Source: Ceratodon purpureus (lineage: Eukaryota > Streptophyta > Bryopsida > Pseudoditrichales > Ditrichaceae). Taken from it: DNA of 64,000 nucleotides. Under the pieces are notes generated by a model, which was not told the origin of the DNA, searched no databases, and saw only the letters and a list, made by a program, of their open reading frames with translations. The stretch's first letter is position 1; each line of letters starts with the position of its first letter. The stretch spans positions 53,681,477-53,745,476 of the forward strand of contig CM026426.1 of assembly GCA_014871385.1 (NCBI GenBank). Reading direction: 5' to 3'. Shown here in pieces: positions 1 through 13,303 of the stretch. The translations under genes and the position numbers were made by a program.

Positions 1-35
<35 letters not shown>
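1..35. repeat. (AG)n microsatellite at window edge
   Basis: Pure AG dinucleotide run that continues off the left edge of the window. The same dinucleotide forms a 126 bp run at 20,442-20,567. Confidence 0.95.
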
Positions 36-37
<2 letters not shown>

Positions 38-2740
38 ACGCCATACCCTCAACCATACGATTGAAGAAGAAAAAGACCGAACTGTCTACTGAGCACGAAC
101 CCTAAGAAGACTCCTAAAGACGACAACAATCCCAACATAAAGGAGGACGTTACGAGATGAAGCAGGCACGCCATACTGTGGATGCCGACGCCAACACCGA
201 ACTTGGCCACCGATAATGCGGGTATCCCTCCTCCGCCAGCACTGACCTTGGCACCTCAGTCTAGCCGTTCTTCCTTCTCTCCACGTAGTGAGAGTCACCC
301 GAATACCTCTCCGTCCGCTCTAGTCTATCGCCCTTGCGCCATCTCTTCCGCTTGAACCCAAGGTCGCACAAAGCCCCGCTGCCACCCCTAAACCCTGTGG
401 CCGCCATGTTGTTGGGTGACGTGAAGCAAAGCTCCTTCTGACCCACACTATCTCCCCTCCCTCATACAATCAACACCAACACACCTCAGACAATGTCGCC
501 TTCCCTGGACAAAAATCCCATAGTCTGTCCTAAACTCTACAACGGATTTTGGCGGGGATTGGGAACCAGAAGCCGTCTATAGTGCCGGCACAAGAATGCG
601 CGGTGGAGACGATGGAGGAGGGGGGGGGGGGTGCAGGGGGGACAACGACGGACCCGGGATGAAGGTCGGATGAGGACGGGGCCGATGCGGGGGTTGCAGA
701 CAGGGCAGTGGTCCTCTACGGGCGCACGAGTGCGGGTGCGGGGACGGACACGGGGTCGGGAACGGCGAGGGTTGGAGGAAGGAGGCCCTGGGAGGCGAGC
801 GCTGCCCTTGCTTGCAAGAGGGGAGGGTGCAACGCTCAATGGGGGAGAATAACAAGACCAACGGATATTCAACAACGTCTGAGTGTTGCGCGCCAACCAT
901 CTAAAGAACAACGGCGAAGCATGTCCACCTTTTTCCATGCATACAACAAGTCTCAATTCAAAGTCTCAACAACCTGCATTCAGAGGTGGGTTTTTTACCA
1001 GAGCTCCAACTTTGCAGCATCACAGTACCATTTTCATTGAGCTCCATCATCTGATTCCATTTTGAGCAGTTCATAGTTGTATATTCAGTTCCCAAATCAG
1101 AGAGCGCAGACTGGAGATCAAGTCAAGATTTAAAATCATTTTAAAGCTGCAACCAGGTTACAAAAAAAGTCATTGCCAACAACATAATGCCGACTTTGAA
1201 ATTGAGGGACTGTAAAAATTTCTGGGACGAAAATAGAAGCAAAATTTCTCAGCAACTAGATTAACAAATCTACCCACTATTTTTGAATCGCTCCCTTAGG
1301 ATTGAAAACACGTCAATCCCGACATATCACAAACCCCAATTGATCCCAATCTCATTCAAGAATAAATTCTTCTTCAATTGTTTTAAAATCTAGACTCAAC
1401 CCGTTCAAACAAGCCAAAAGAACAACCTTGAACCAAGATAAATGCCACATCGGTATGAAGCACTAAAGAGGGGGAAAAAAGAAAGTGATTTCCTAACCCT
1501 CACAGCAAGTTGAAATCAAGAATTAAAACAATCTAAAAAATATGAACTCATGCCTTTGAATTATGGTTGTAGATCAAAGGTCTGCCCACACGAGCGAGCC
1601 CAAGACTTGCAATTCAACCAAGTAGCCAGGTAGGCCCTTCAAATCCCCAACAAGACATCCACAATGCACCACCTCAAGCAAATATTGTAACAAACCAAGA
1701 AAGCACATTATAAACCATTATGGACAATTTCAACATGTAAAATGACGACATCCAAAGGAGTGAATCTAGTCTACAATTAAATAGAGGGGGATAGCCTCTT
1801 CTCGTGAAGGCATATCAAATGCTGATGTAAAAGAACGGAGAGGTGCTAAATTTGAAGAGGATGAAGGTTGGCCTCTTGAGCTTATGTAGCGGCCAAGGAA
1901 GAAGAAGAGAAAGGCAAGGGTAGGGTGAGGAGTAGGAATGAGGAGTGGCAAGCCTTAACGAGCTTAGTGGGGCTTGGTAAGAGGAAAGGCTATGCAAGCG
2001 AGTTTGGTGGGATGGGGGTGGACAAGGCAAGGGAGGAGGGCGTGAAGGGTGGGCTGTGTAGGGAGGAAGACGGAGATGGCGGGGCCACGTAGATAGAATA
2101 GGCGGGGAATCTCGGCGGGGTTGACGGAGTGGGCGAGGAGAGCTAGCAGTGCAAAAGAATAGGAAAGAGCACATAGGGTTGGAAGGGCGGGGGGGACGGG
2201 GGGACGAGCGTGGAGAGGGTGATGAGTGTTTTTTTTTAGATTGAAAGTTCAAATGAAAATGTATTACATTGGAGTGGTGACTGTTTTAATTTCTTGCTGA
2301 TGGTATTGACAGGTTTAAAATTGTATTATATTTGAGTGAGTTGTATGCATTTATGTAATTTTGAAAGCGAGTCATGTTTGTTTGTTTGTATGGATCTAGG
2401 ACCAAGTTCTGTTCGAGAGCTGTTTGAAGGGAAGACCTTCATGGCAAGGTTAGGCAAGATTGAGTAGAGAAGTTTGGATGAGCAGTGATAAAAATTTGCT
2501 CCAATTCAAAATGGCCACAAGGTTCAAAAGGTGCCATTTTAATATGTAGGAATAGATTTAGAAGGCCATTACTGATGGATTAAGATTAGAAGGGCTAGAA
2601 TTCTATATCCTATCCAATAGCTTAGAGAGGGTTCTATGAGTGATGTTTCAGAACATGGGGAGGTTGAAGATGAGGTTGAGATAAAATAAGAAGTGGTTGA
2701 AGGACAAGCACATGTGGTCAATAAAACTAGAATCAAGTTA
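36..2740. other. No supported gene; GC-rich low-complexity patches
   Basis: Open frames at about 540-960 and 1,770-2,250 are Pro/Arg/Ser-rich or Gly/Arg-rich on both strands, as expected from skewed GC-rich sequence. They show no domain. The rest (about 1,050-1,760 and 2,260-2,740) is AT-rich and I see no feature in it. Confidence 0.5.
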
Positions 2741-2744
2741 TTGT

Positions 2745-4045
2745 TTGGAGAAAAATCTTGGTTTCCACACATTTCTTTCTATCATCCACCACGACTTTAG
2801 TATGTAGGATTAGGAGGAAATACTCATTTCTTCTCAATGCTTTCAACTATTCCATAGTTGTTTGAGTTGTTTTGGCCACAACTAATTTTTGTTGATACTG
2901 TGGTTGAAACCAACCGATATGCTAGGCATGTCCTAGATGATTTAAGGAGAACAATGAAGGCCTGAGGTGGAAGGATTTGACTATGTTTGGGCTCTTGGCA
3001 TTGATAGCAATTATGCTGTATATGAAACTGAAGAAGCAACCCTATGTCAAATCCTATTGGGAGAAGATACCATTTTTCGATTGCCCAGTCATCTCTAATA
3101 TTATATCACGAGCATATTTTTCCAATCATTGACAATGTTTACACATCATCAATCCAGCACTATATGAGCATATTCCACAAGGGTGCATTTTATACAACGA
3201 GTGTCGCCAAACTAATTGCTTGATCGATAGGATTCTCAAGGCATATTCAAGATAATGGTCTTTGGGGAAGTTTGTGACTATAGATGAGATGATGGTCAGG
3301 TTATTTGGCTTTTACCTTCTATTTATTTATTTATGTGGATGTTTTGTATGGTTTTCATTTTATCCGTATATTTAGTTCTTAGATTTTCTCATTTTCTACG
3401 TTGTTTTGAAAGATATTTGAAATGCATTTCATCTAATGTTTTTGCCTAGTTTATTTATTTCTTTGTTGTCTAAAAAAGTCTTTGAAATGCTTGTTGTTTT
3501 TGTATTATATCTGCAATGATTATTTTCATTTTGCTTGTTGGCTTTTTTGTTTAGATTTCTTTTTGTTCTTGTTATTTAGAAAAATTATTGAATAGTCTTC
3601 AGAATGCATAGTGCTTGATATTTTCTATTTCTTCCTTTTCAACTCATTATTTTTAGTTATTTTTTTTCTATTTTATATTCTTGACTTCTTATGTCTTATT
3701 CTATTACAAAAAAAACATTAAATAGTCTTCAAAATGTTTGTCACTTGATTTTTCCCATATAAGAATATATATGCAAAAGTATATATGCATAAGAATATGC
3801 ATTCTTTTGCTTTTCATGGTTTTTAGATATTGTTCTTAAGTTCATATTCTTGAGTTCTTTTTTTTTCAGATTATTTAAGATAATCATTGAATAATCTTCA
3901 AAATGCTTATTGCTTGTTTTTTTTTTGCTTCTTCTTTGTATGTTATGGTTTTTAGCTATTAATTTCTAATTCATGCTTTTGAGTTCATACTTTTTTCAAT
4001 TCATATCAAGGTACAAAGGATCGAACTGCCCTATACAAAATGTGG
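2745..4045 (+). pseudogene. piggyBac-like (PGBD) transposase remnant with one intron
   Basis: Cut-and-paste transposase of the piggyBac/DDE_Tnp_1_7 family, decayed. Reading across several frames on the + strand gives family landmarks in the right order: FELFWPQ and VVETNRYAR (about 2,860-2,930), LKKQPYVKSYWEKIPFF followed by CPVIS (about 3,030-3,100), the LHI-NP-YEHIP block (about 3,150-3,180), and VTIDEMMVR (about 3,275-3,300), where an Asp of the DDE triad is expected. The next family motif, YKGSNCP, resumes at 4,011 after a GT...AG interval (3,300-4,010), and the codons join in phase (AG|G = Arg). Frame changes and stops occur throughout, so no complete protein is encoded. Terminal TTAA target sites were not located. 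The family call is firm; the ends are unknown. Confidence 0.8.
3400..4000. repeat. Degenerate tandem repeats inside the piggyBac intron
   Basis: A T-rich unit of roughly 110-170 bp recurs about four times. It is marked by variants of 'atagtcttcaaaatgcttgt' near 3,478, 3,590, 3,720 and 3,888, each followed by T-rich sequence with 'ggtttttagctatt' or 'ttcatattcttgagttc'. The array fills most of the transposase intron. Confidence 0.6.
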
Positions 4046-4049
4046 CAGT

Positions 4050-7000
4050 GCTAATTTTGGAGAGCAGAAGGGGGGGAGGGTTCTCTGGCCAAGGGGAATA
4101 GGTCTCGTGTAGTGTCTATTAATTGCTAAAAGCAACGCATGAATTACCTTGAGTTATGGTGCCTTGAAGGATAACTTTTAAACGTAGAGTTTGCATGGTA
4201 ATTTCATGATACAATCCATAGATGGATGACTCGGAGTTTCGATAGATGATACAGTGTGAACGAGTAGAATCACTTTGGAAATTCACTTGTTTTTGTGGTG
4301 TTATCCGGAATCGCAATCAACAAGGTCCCAATCCTCAGTCGAGCAAGGACATACCCGTCACGACAGCACATGTACATATCTGCTGTTGATAATCGGAATC
4401 ATCTACCTAGATAATGATGTTTGTTGGTATTGAAGCCTAATGTACTATTCCTGCGAATGGGGTAGGGTAATGTTCGGGGTGTCAATGCAAACTTGAATCA
4501 ATGCAACGAGAGTATTATATTAGAAATTTGGTCATTTACAATTCTCAAAAATGAAGTTAGGGTTTCCAGCATTTGATCGTTTTGGATTACTCGTAAAAAG
4601 AATTAGAGATTTTAGAATTTGGTTGTTCAAAGTTACCTTCCATAGAATTAGGGATTATAAGCCGCATGGCACCATGCGTAGATTGGGTATATACCCAACA
4701 CGACAGACTGCGGTTTAGGATTATTGATAATATTTGCGTCTAGGTGGCTATATTTTGGATTCTAGGTGGACAATTTAGAAATTAAGGATTCTGTATTTAG
4801 AGGTGCTAGTACATACATTAGGGTCTACACTCTCATGCATGCATGCCGTTTTTCAATATTCCACTGTCAGATTTGTGATTGTACGTCAAATCTAGATTTT
4901 ACTAGGGCGTGCGGAAGATGGTAATGAAGCTTCTAGGTTTGGGTGATGGGGTTGAATTGAGTGTTATTGCACTGCTTCATTGGATAGATGAACTAGGCAT
5001 CGCACAATTTGCATCTTGTTGGAGAAGAAACCATAAAACAATCGTACATTTAGGAGGGTGTAGATAATTGAAATGCAATCCACAGGAATTTAGAAGCGAC
5101 AGCGTAGTAGCGAGTACATGAACGGTCCAGAACATTTTGTCACGCAAATATTGACCGCAACATTGCACAAATCTACAAAGGGGTTGTGTCTTTGAAGCAT
5201 GCCACATCTCGAGGTATTGTAGTATGTGCTTATCTTTATTTTTTTATTTTTAACAAAGGACATGTTATATCCTAGACAGAGCAGGCTTTGATGGCAATTT
5301 ACTTCCACTTAACATAGACACTGGACCCCCATGTCCTCACTTGGGCGTGGTCCGGCAGAGGAAACGGTTTTTGATCTTTGATATATATCAAGGTCAAACC
5401 CTCTTTGATTATCTAGTGCACCTTCACCATCTGCTCTCCTTCCTTAAGCAATGACCCAAAATTTGCAAATGTGTCATTTCCAACTTCTACATTCTCTAAC
5501 TTTGGCTACAATGGTGTCTCCGTGGTCCGGGTGTAGCATCAAACATAAAGCATGAGTCGCAATTGCGTCTTTGCTGATCCAAGGTAGCAGACTAGATTCA
5601 TATTTCTGTCGGGGTTCTCTAAAGCAAACATTTCTATGACCCATTGTAGCCAATTCCCTTGTTGTCACGCCCTCTTGAGGAAAATTTGATTTTGAGGACG
5701 TTGGCCATTGCATTTTCTTGTCAATTGTTAATACTTAGAGACGCTATTCCTTGAAGGAAACGTGATTGTCGTGTGTTGGCGCCGCTGGGGTGCCATGAAA
5801 GATCATTTAAAGCTCTTCAAACCAATGCTGACAAATCCTATGGGGCGGCAATGCCAATTGGCATTATGTTACAAAAGTTATGCAGAACAAAGTTTGGTGT
5901 GAGGGCACCATATCTTCGCTAGTCCAAGATGTTGCTGCGATCGCAGTTGTAGTCAAGTTCACTCGTGCAATGGCGTTCGCAGCGTGGCCAAAGTGCGCCG
6001 CCTGAGATGGAATGTCTTCTGTGGAAGTCGCCTAAGTATCTTGACTCGCAGCTGCCATGGGAGCAGTACAAAGTGGTGACTGCGTTGATGCTAAATGCTG
6101 CAGCCATTTCTTAGTGGGTGTCTAGCTCGGAGTTGCACTAGTGCGAAGAGGAGACTGCTGAGGGTATAAACTTATATATTAATATGAACTAATATATTAA
6201 ATGCAAGTAGAGTTCTTTCACCTCGCAGAGTTGGTCCTTGTTGGTCGATGAGTCTGATGCCATCCGCTCAATGGTAGATTCAAAGGCGTGTATGCAGGTT
6301 GACCCTCAAATCATACAAGAGGAAGTAGCCAAATGTTGGACAACACATGTTACGAGGATATTGCATGGAATTTTCATGCGAGGTAATTTGATCTAAAATA
6401 AATGTAATGCTTAGAGGTATAGATGACCAGGAGGTCTCAACTTGGCAGAAATATGGTGTGTTGTCCTCGTGGGTCGGTCCACGTACTTGTTGTTACGTTG
6501 TAGAACCCAGTAGTCTGGAGTACTATGCTAGAAGCTGCTGCGATGTGAAGCCATAGAGTCGCTTTGATAAGAGGACCTAAGATATAGGTGGGGTGTCGTT
6601 TTAGGATTCAGAGGAACATTGAAATTCTGCAAATATCACATCCAAAGTATCAACTTTGCAATACGTGAATGGCATGGACCTTAATATTGCATCCAAGATG
6701 ATAATTAATACTAGACTAGGGAGTTTTTCTAATGTTGACCTTGTCTGAACCATTCTTTTCTCTTCGTAGCGTTTTTGTATCTCCTTCCTTATCTTAGTCA
6801 TCTGTATTGATTAATCTTGGTCCCCTGCACTCATCCAATATTTCCTTCACTTTGTGAAAGCCTCCACGGGACATCTATGTTTTCTCAAACCAAAAATATT
6901 AAGAAGAAATTTCTTCAAACATTTCAACGTATTCTTTTGAAATTTCTCTAGGTAGATGATATGTAGAGGTGTAGAGTATGTGAACTTTTGTGAAAGCTTC

Positions 7001-7990
7001 TTTGAAATGCACTCATCTTGTGGCTTTCAATAATCACGTTTGGCTTCACAACTCTTAACTTTGAAAATAATTGTTTGGCAGGCACATAGATGTGCTGCCT
7101 AGTGCCATGGGCTTTCGAGGCCAACGATAGTACCTGATTTGGAGACTAGTATGTAAATGCTAGGGTCCTTGTCCGTGCAAGACCAGCCGCCAATTCCTTC
7201 AAATAAGGGCTTTGGAATCCTCGCAAAGCCATTTGTTTCCTATTTTGTGTTGTGCAAGTGTCTTTAGGTTTTTTGTCCAAGGATTATTTTCGATTTGAAA
7301 TGCGCCCACCTTGGCTCCTTGGCATAGATGGTCTCCGTATGCCATTTGAACACAAGGGAGGGGGGGGGGGGGGGGGGGGGGGGGGGAGGAGGGGATGCAG
7401 AGGCAAGTTAACATCAAAAGGTCCTTTTTAGCACATGATTGTAGCTGAGCTTGCTATTCCTCGCTCTAGGGTCCATATGCATGGATTGATCCAAAGTGCA
7501 TCAGAAATAGTGACTGATTTGGAAGGTAGTTTGCTTGTGCTATGTATGATGTTCATTCAGGATGTGAGAGAGTGGGGTGCTATAAGTGTGTCATGGGTAC
7601 GTAGAATATATAGTGCAATAAATACAATCATTAAGTTAGAAGATGCGGTGAGAGGATTATCTTGCATCTTCAAGTGCATGGAGGATACCTTGGGTTGCTC
7701 GAGGTTTAGCCTGTGGTAGAAACATATTATATCTAATCCACTCGGAGATCTTTGTGCACTACATCTTGGTGCATCAAATTCTACTTGTGGTCTAAAACGT
7801 GCGGTGAATTATTGACCTATGTTGGTGTACATAGGCAATTGTATAACACCATATTTGTTATTATTTTGAAAGATTTTCAGCTTCCAAATGAAGGCATCTT
7901 GTAGGATCAATGTAAAGCGAGCATGAAAATTCAACACATGAATAGAAATGTTTTCCAGAAGATAACAAGGTCGTAATCATGGAAAGCAAA
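4050..7990. other. Gene-poor stretch with exon-like scraps
   Basis: I recognise no intact gene here. One exon-like open stretch on the + strand (about 6,225-6,382) reads DAIRSMVDSKACMQVDPQ and then HVTRILHGIFMR before a GT donor-like site. A second open stretch (7,435-7,719, 94 codons) has no recognisable domain. Both could be remnants of transposon genes. A 27-base G run lies at 7,360-7,386. Confidence 0.35.
7360..7386. repeat. Poly-G run (27 bases)
   Basis: Uninterrupted run of 27 G, followed by further G-rich sequence to about 7,394. It is one of three long G/C homopolymers in the window. Confidence 0.95.
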
Positions 7991-7999
7991 AGTACAAGA

Positions 8000-8900
8000 T
8001 TAATAAGGTAGTATACATATGGCAAAAGTTAGGACCAATGCAAGCGAGAAAGGACGCTCGTCTTGGTCGCGAGGCGGTAATGCAAGAAAGTACCCAACAA
8101 AAAGGTCTCGGACAACTTCAAAGGAAGGCCTAGGCCGATCTCAATTGTACTAAAAAAAAGATCATCTTTTGCGTACTCTCTATACATAGTTTCGTCCTCT
8201 GCAAACTCATCCTCAAGGGAATAAGCTGAGTGGATGGCCAAAAGCTATGCTGGAAAGAGGAAAATGCATCCAAGCAAATCGCTAAATCATTTTTAACATC
8301 GTTCTAATAGTATGAGAAGGGCTCATAGATTCCTTTTGACTCTACATGATCAATTGATAATCTATTCGAGTGATCAATGAAGCCAAATAACCCCTTAACC
8401 ACTTTGGATAGGAGCCGCATCTCGGGAGGCGCCATAGCAGTGGGGACACAACGGGGCCATAGCGACCTACCTTCATAATTGTCTTTCCACAACTTTCTAC
8501 CACATCTATATCTTTTAATCAGCTAATCATCATTGTGGTAAAATATCTTGAACTTCATTATAGAGCATCCATTAGAATTGACATAAAAATTGATCTGATG
8601 AGCTTTTGTATATCCCATCAATGTTTTGTCGCCTGTCAACATCCAATCCATGATAGATTTCTTTAAATCAGGAACCTCTTGAATGAGGTGCGATATGGTT
8701 GGAACTATTTCCTTGTTCATAAAGGACCTTATAAGAAGAAGAATTGTGGAAAAGTCGTTCCTCTGCAAAGCCATGCTCCATAAGCCGAAGTTGGCATCTA
8801 TGTTGTCATGTGTATGTGCAACAAGCATGAAGTTCACATATAATTTCCAAAACATACGTTTTGCTACTAGAATACCAAAAACAAACATGATCTTGTTCAC
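8000..8900 (-). pseudogene. Decayed DUF7869-type transposon-associated gene
   Basis: Two open stretches in different frames on the - strand read like consecutive parts of one protein. The longest (8,523-8,900) contains VAHTHDNIDANFGLWSM, then SHLIQEVPDLKK, then HQINFYVNSNGCSIMKFK. This order (a V-x-HTHDDID-x-FG-like motif, then a PHLIEEVPDF-like motif, then a QFKFY-like motif) is what I recall for the DUF7869 family, which is abundant in mosses and ferns and usually transposon-linked. The stretch at 8,304-8,492 continues with WKDNYEGRSLWPRC and then MAPPEMRLLSK. The ordered His/Asp residues suggest a nuclease or transposase core, which is inference. An open stretch at 8,029-8,241 may be its 3' part. 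It is broken by frame changes. Confidence 0.55.
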
Positions 8901-9134
8901 ATTTAGGATTTGTTCACAACATTATCCATTTGCACATTCAAAATAGAAGGAAAAGGCAGGGAAGGGAAAAAGACCTCTAGAGGTGGACCTAGAGGATTGA
9001 GGCACATCTCCAAACCGTGTAACAGTGCAGCAAACAGAGAATCAGAAGCTTCCTTTGGAAAGAATTTCGAAGAGGTTGACTTAGAAGGTGCTTCGAGATC
9101 GCTGAAAAGCTTTGCTAAAGAACTAACTGTGTAA

Positions 9135-11150
9135 TTGGAATTGTAACAATAAAAGTCAAGAACATAATGTGCATAACACTAGTCTACATGACTGTGAGCA
9201 AGCATTCCCTTAATCGCAAGAGGCAGCTTCATGAGGCCGTCTAAGTGTTTCACCTTCTAGAATAACGCCAACATGGTTGTCCGATAGCCAACACCTACAA
9301 GTTGTGTTGTTGTTTGTTGTCCAATAAAATAACAATTGGCCTTGATTCTATAGCTTATATGAGTTGTACGGTTGTGGTAGTTGTGCATAGTCTTCTTAAG
9401 TTTGGTGCAAATGTCTTTGACTATATGGATTTAGCAAAAGAGTGTAGACCAAAGTATAGAGATTCACATAGTTATAAATTTTTTTGGCTTGACCATGCAA
9501 ATTGGATGTCCGTTGTTCTTTTGTTTGCAAACAATGTGCTCCATGAGTTGACTGTGCGATGATTGCCTGCAGAATATTGAGGTGAGTATGCACTTGAGTG
9601 CCGCATCCTGTAGGATGTTGTTTACTATGATTATTTCAAAGAATTCCTTGTATATCAATGAGGATCTATAGCTCCATTTGCTTATATCTCAATTTAGGGT
9701 TGTAATGGTGGTGCTGATTCTCATTGCTGTTAGTTTTTAATGTAGGTCCAAATAAAATTTGCTCGTAAAAAGTCACTTGTTGAGTGTCTCTATTCCCTAT
9801 TGTATACGTATTTAAGAATATTAATCTAGTTGGATGTGTGTCTATAGAATCATCAATAAGATTTTTCAAAAATATGAAAATTGGGAGCAATACTATTTCA
9901 TTGTTACTAGTATAGTTTGTTTGTCCATTTGAAGGTTGAGATTCAATTATGATTTTGATTTTGAAATGCAACCTAACTCAAGTGGATTAGACCATGGAGT
10001 TGACTAGGTCTATGATACTAATTTTGAAGCTAAGTAGATTGATTTTGCATTACTAATTTTAAAAGTTCTAGTATCTTCCTGAGCTTTTTCCCTTACTATT
10101 CATAGAATATCTATTAGATCATGCATAAAGACTTTGAAACTAATTTTTATAAGACTCAAGAACTGATTTTAGTAGTCTCCAAAGTTCATATCCATTTTCA
10201 TAACTAAATATTTATACTAAAGTGCAATCCCATGTAAAGTGACAAATTTTATCTTGAGAGTTTACTAATTTTAACATTATAAAAACGCCTTGGAGCTTGA
10301 TGGGTTAAGGGTTGAAAATTATCCACTACAATTCATTGAGTGAACTTTCTTCATCACAAGTACATGTGTATACTGGCCTTGAAGTAGTAAGCATTTATCC
10401 AATATTGGACTAGAAATAGTTAAGGTGTACATATGAGAATAAAGTGGTTTTTGTAACCGTATCAAATCATGGTGGTTGAAAGATATGTACCGAGAATACT
10501 GAATGGGCATTAGAGGTTATGAAATGAACCAGTGTAGGATTCAAACGAGGTAAAACAATCCACTTAGGATGTCATCAATGTTTTTTTTGGAGTATCATTG
10601 TCAAAAAATTGAGATAAATATATAAACTATCAAAAAAGATTATAGTCCAATATTCTATGCTTATAGATGTATTATATATTAAAAACAATAAGATTTTATG
10701 AATAGTATAAGTATCAAAAGGACAATTATGTCTTTGTCATTTGTCCTTATTTGTCTTTGATCAAGGATTATTTTGGATAGATTAATGACTATTTTGGATG
10801 GATTAATGACTATTTTGGATGGATTAATAACTGTTTTGAATGATTTATCCAATCATTTGGATAGAACATGCCATTAAGGACTCCGCTAAGGACTCATTAA
10901 GTGTGCACAGTTGGCTCGTTTTACCTCATTTAGACCTTGTGATTTATTGATTAAACTTACTACCTCATGAGTACATCTATTGACTTATTTCAATGTTTAT
11001 AGATAAATTCCATATTTTACTAACTAAAACATGGACCTCAATCCATGAGACTCATTTTCAAGAGTTGTGGTTTTCATTCTCTAATATACCGCAACCTAAT
11101 GCACACCTAGTTTCTACTTTTCTCTCCAAAAGTCATCCACTCCTTTACTG
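9135..11150. other. AT-rich stretch without a supported gene
   Basis: Short open frames here (for example 9,302-9,562 and 9,666-9,971) lack codon or domain signals. The only structured feature is the 21 bp tandem repeat at 10,767-10,850. Confidence 0.5.
10767..10850. repeat. 21 bp tandem repeat, four copies
   Basis: Four adjacent 21 bp units of the type actattttggatggattaat plus one base. Units 2 and 3 are nearly identical and units 1 and 4 are more diverged. Confidence 0.85.
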
Positions 11151-11169
11151 TGGCAACCTCCTTTGATGG

Positions 11170-13303
11170 GAACAACAAAGAAGCAACATAGAGTGATTGT
11201 GCCAAAAGTGGAGGCAAGTCCTAGTGAGACTAGTAGTTTTATAGTACCCCTCACTTTTGATTATCTAAATCGGTCTATTTGGATTGAAGCATGTGATCTT
11301 TAAGGATTAGGAATGAATCTTAGGAAACACTTAACCACTGAAGCTTCTTTTTTGCTTCTTAAGATTGGCACCTATCCCCTCAACAAGAATGAGAACCGCC
11401 ATCCGCTTAGGCATATGATCAAAGATGTTGCTGCTAGAGCACTTAAGATGTGTCAACGCGTTTATTGTGGTACAAATTAGGACAATGGGGAATTTTAGAC
11501 TACGTTTGTGGAAGGTTTCATGCTTGATGCCAAGAAGTGGAAGATAAATTGGGTTGAATGTGTTGTTGTGATGACAAAGGTAAGTTCCAACTCTTTGTAG
11601 TTTAGAAAATTCAGGCACAAGCATGTCGTCCATTCAAGTATCTAACACCTATTGTTGATTTTAAGGTCTTGTTTGCGTTCATTTGTAGTCATTCTGCATG
11701 AATTGACTTTTGTTGATGCCTATATAATGCTACCTCAACAATCCTAGTATGAATTTAGCCAAGCTCACTCGGCCATGCTTGCAGGAGCAAATCAAAGTCG
11801 TATTGCAAGTGTTAAGGGTGGTGGTCGACAAGGTTGTACAAGAAAAAAATGCGGCACCAAAGACAATATCCAAGGGAGGTGTGCCGCGTTCCGAAGGTAT
11901 CATGCGTTAGCCACGCCCTGTAGAGCTTGTCCAAAAAGCATCGCTCTGCAAACCACCACTAACTCGCCCTGTAATAGTGGTGAAGGGTCTGGCTAAAGCA
12001 ACACTGCACCAATTTCCGCCTACTATTGTTGTAGCATTGGCAAGATGGGAGAAGAAGCTCTATGAGATAAAATTAGAAGGTGCATGCCAGAAGTTGGCAG
12101 TCTAGAGAGTTGGACAATTGATGAAGCAAAGTGAGGAGGTAGAGGTAGAGCTACTTCAAATTAGAGATCAGCTAAAGCATGCAAAAACCTCATACTAATG
12201 CAAGAGGCAAGAGATTGGTGGGCATTTAGCACGCAAAGTGGGAGTTTGGAGGGATCTAGCAGTCAAAGCAAGGCATGGTCTTAAAGGACGCCTCCAAGCA
12301 GATGGTTGATGTGCGCTTGCAATCTCTTATAGAGGATGCAATTGCTATGTCAACCACCTTGTCAACTTTGGTCACTAAGATTAAGCATTAGACGAGAGCC
12401 GCTACCAACTTGCAAGCCGAATTGATCTTGCTTCAAAGTCCATTAAAAACATTAGCGCCAAAATTAACGTCCTCAAAGTTCAAGAGAATTGTAAATGCCC
12501 TCACCAGTTTTATTCTGCAATTTTTGTGAACCGTGAGGAAATAGTACCATTGAAGGAGCTCCTTCCATGCAAAGAATGTAGACGCTATTGGGCTGACACG
12601 GCTTTAGTGAACCTCCCTTGTGGATGTCTTCTCAACTTCATCCATCTTTTCCAAGTTGCTCTATTGTCAAACCTTGTTGTCCTTGTTGCAATGCCAAGTT
12701 GTGAGGAGGTCAGATAGGATAATGAGCTTTAAGTCCGACCTTGCTATAGTTGAGGCTCATGCACCGGTGGTGAACAAAGAAGGCTAGGCACCTCTATTGA
12801 GTTGCAATGAGGCAAAGCTTCAGATTACCAAGTAGATGATTGACGCGCCAACAACTCAACTCTCCTCCCTCAAGCAAGCCTGTCTTCAAAGATTGATTGC
12901 AAATGGGCCGGACGTCGTGGTTGCCGGCCACAGTGAGGGGGCAACTAATAGTGGTGCAGGTGTTGATGTACAAATTGTCAATGTCGAAGCAACGCCTTGC
13001 CAGGTAATTGTTCACAGTAGGTTGGACGTCAAAGTTGGCGACAACATAGCATGTGGCACCATGGTTGCAGCAACTTGCGGAAAGACAAGACTTGTTTCTA
13101 CAAATGATATTCTCAAGAATGAAAAACCCTATGTCAACAATCTAGGCCACCACACTGCAACATCCAGCCCCACGCAAGTTGTGGATGCAATGCAAGAGCT
13201 ACTGGTTGAAACTCCACCTAGAACTACACCTTTAGAGTATAGAGAGATTTTGAACAATAAAAATGCCGTGCGAGCAGAAGGGCATCCCACTTCACCAACA
13301 TGA
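11170..13303 (+). pseudogene. Decayed coding remnant: conserved N-terminal block, coiled coil, Cys-rich block
   Basis: Several + strand frames together look like one broken gene. A block at about 11,165-11,585 reads like real protein: SPSETSSFIVPLTFDYLNRS, then LRKHLTTEASFLLLKIGTYP, then HPLRHMIKDVAARALKMC. A Lys/Glu/Leu-rich, coiled-coil-like stretch follows (about 11,790-12,480). A Cys-rich piece at 12,526-12,717 contains CKECRRYW and LPCGCLL. The last open piece (12,836-13,303, 155 codons) has no domain I recognise. Many stops and frame changes intervene. It resembles multi-copy hypothetical proteins of bryophytes and ferns, which is a recollection rather than a search result. Its function and whether it is a host or transposon gene are unknown. 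Confidence 0.4.

Noticed and set aside
537-1040. Overlapping Pro/Arg-rich frames on both strands
   Set aside because: They arise from one GC-skewed, low-complexity stretch; no domain or splice support.
1815-2252. 145-codon minus-strand frame rich in Ser and Pro
   Set aside because: Its complement is a purine-rich low-complexity stretch, and composition alone explains the open frame.
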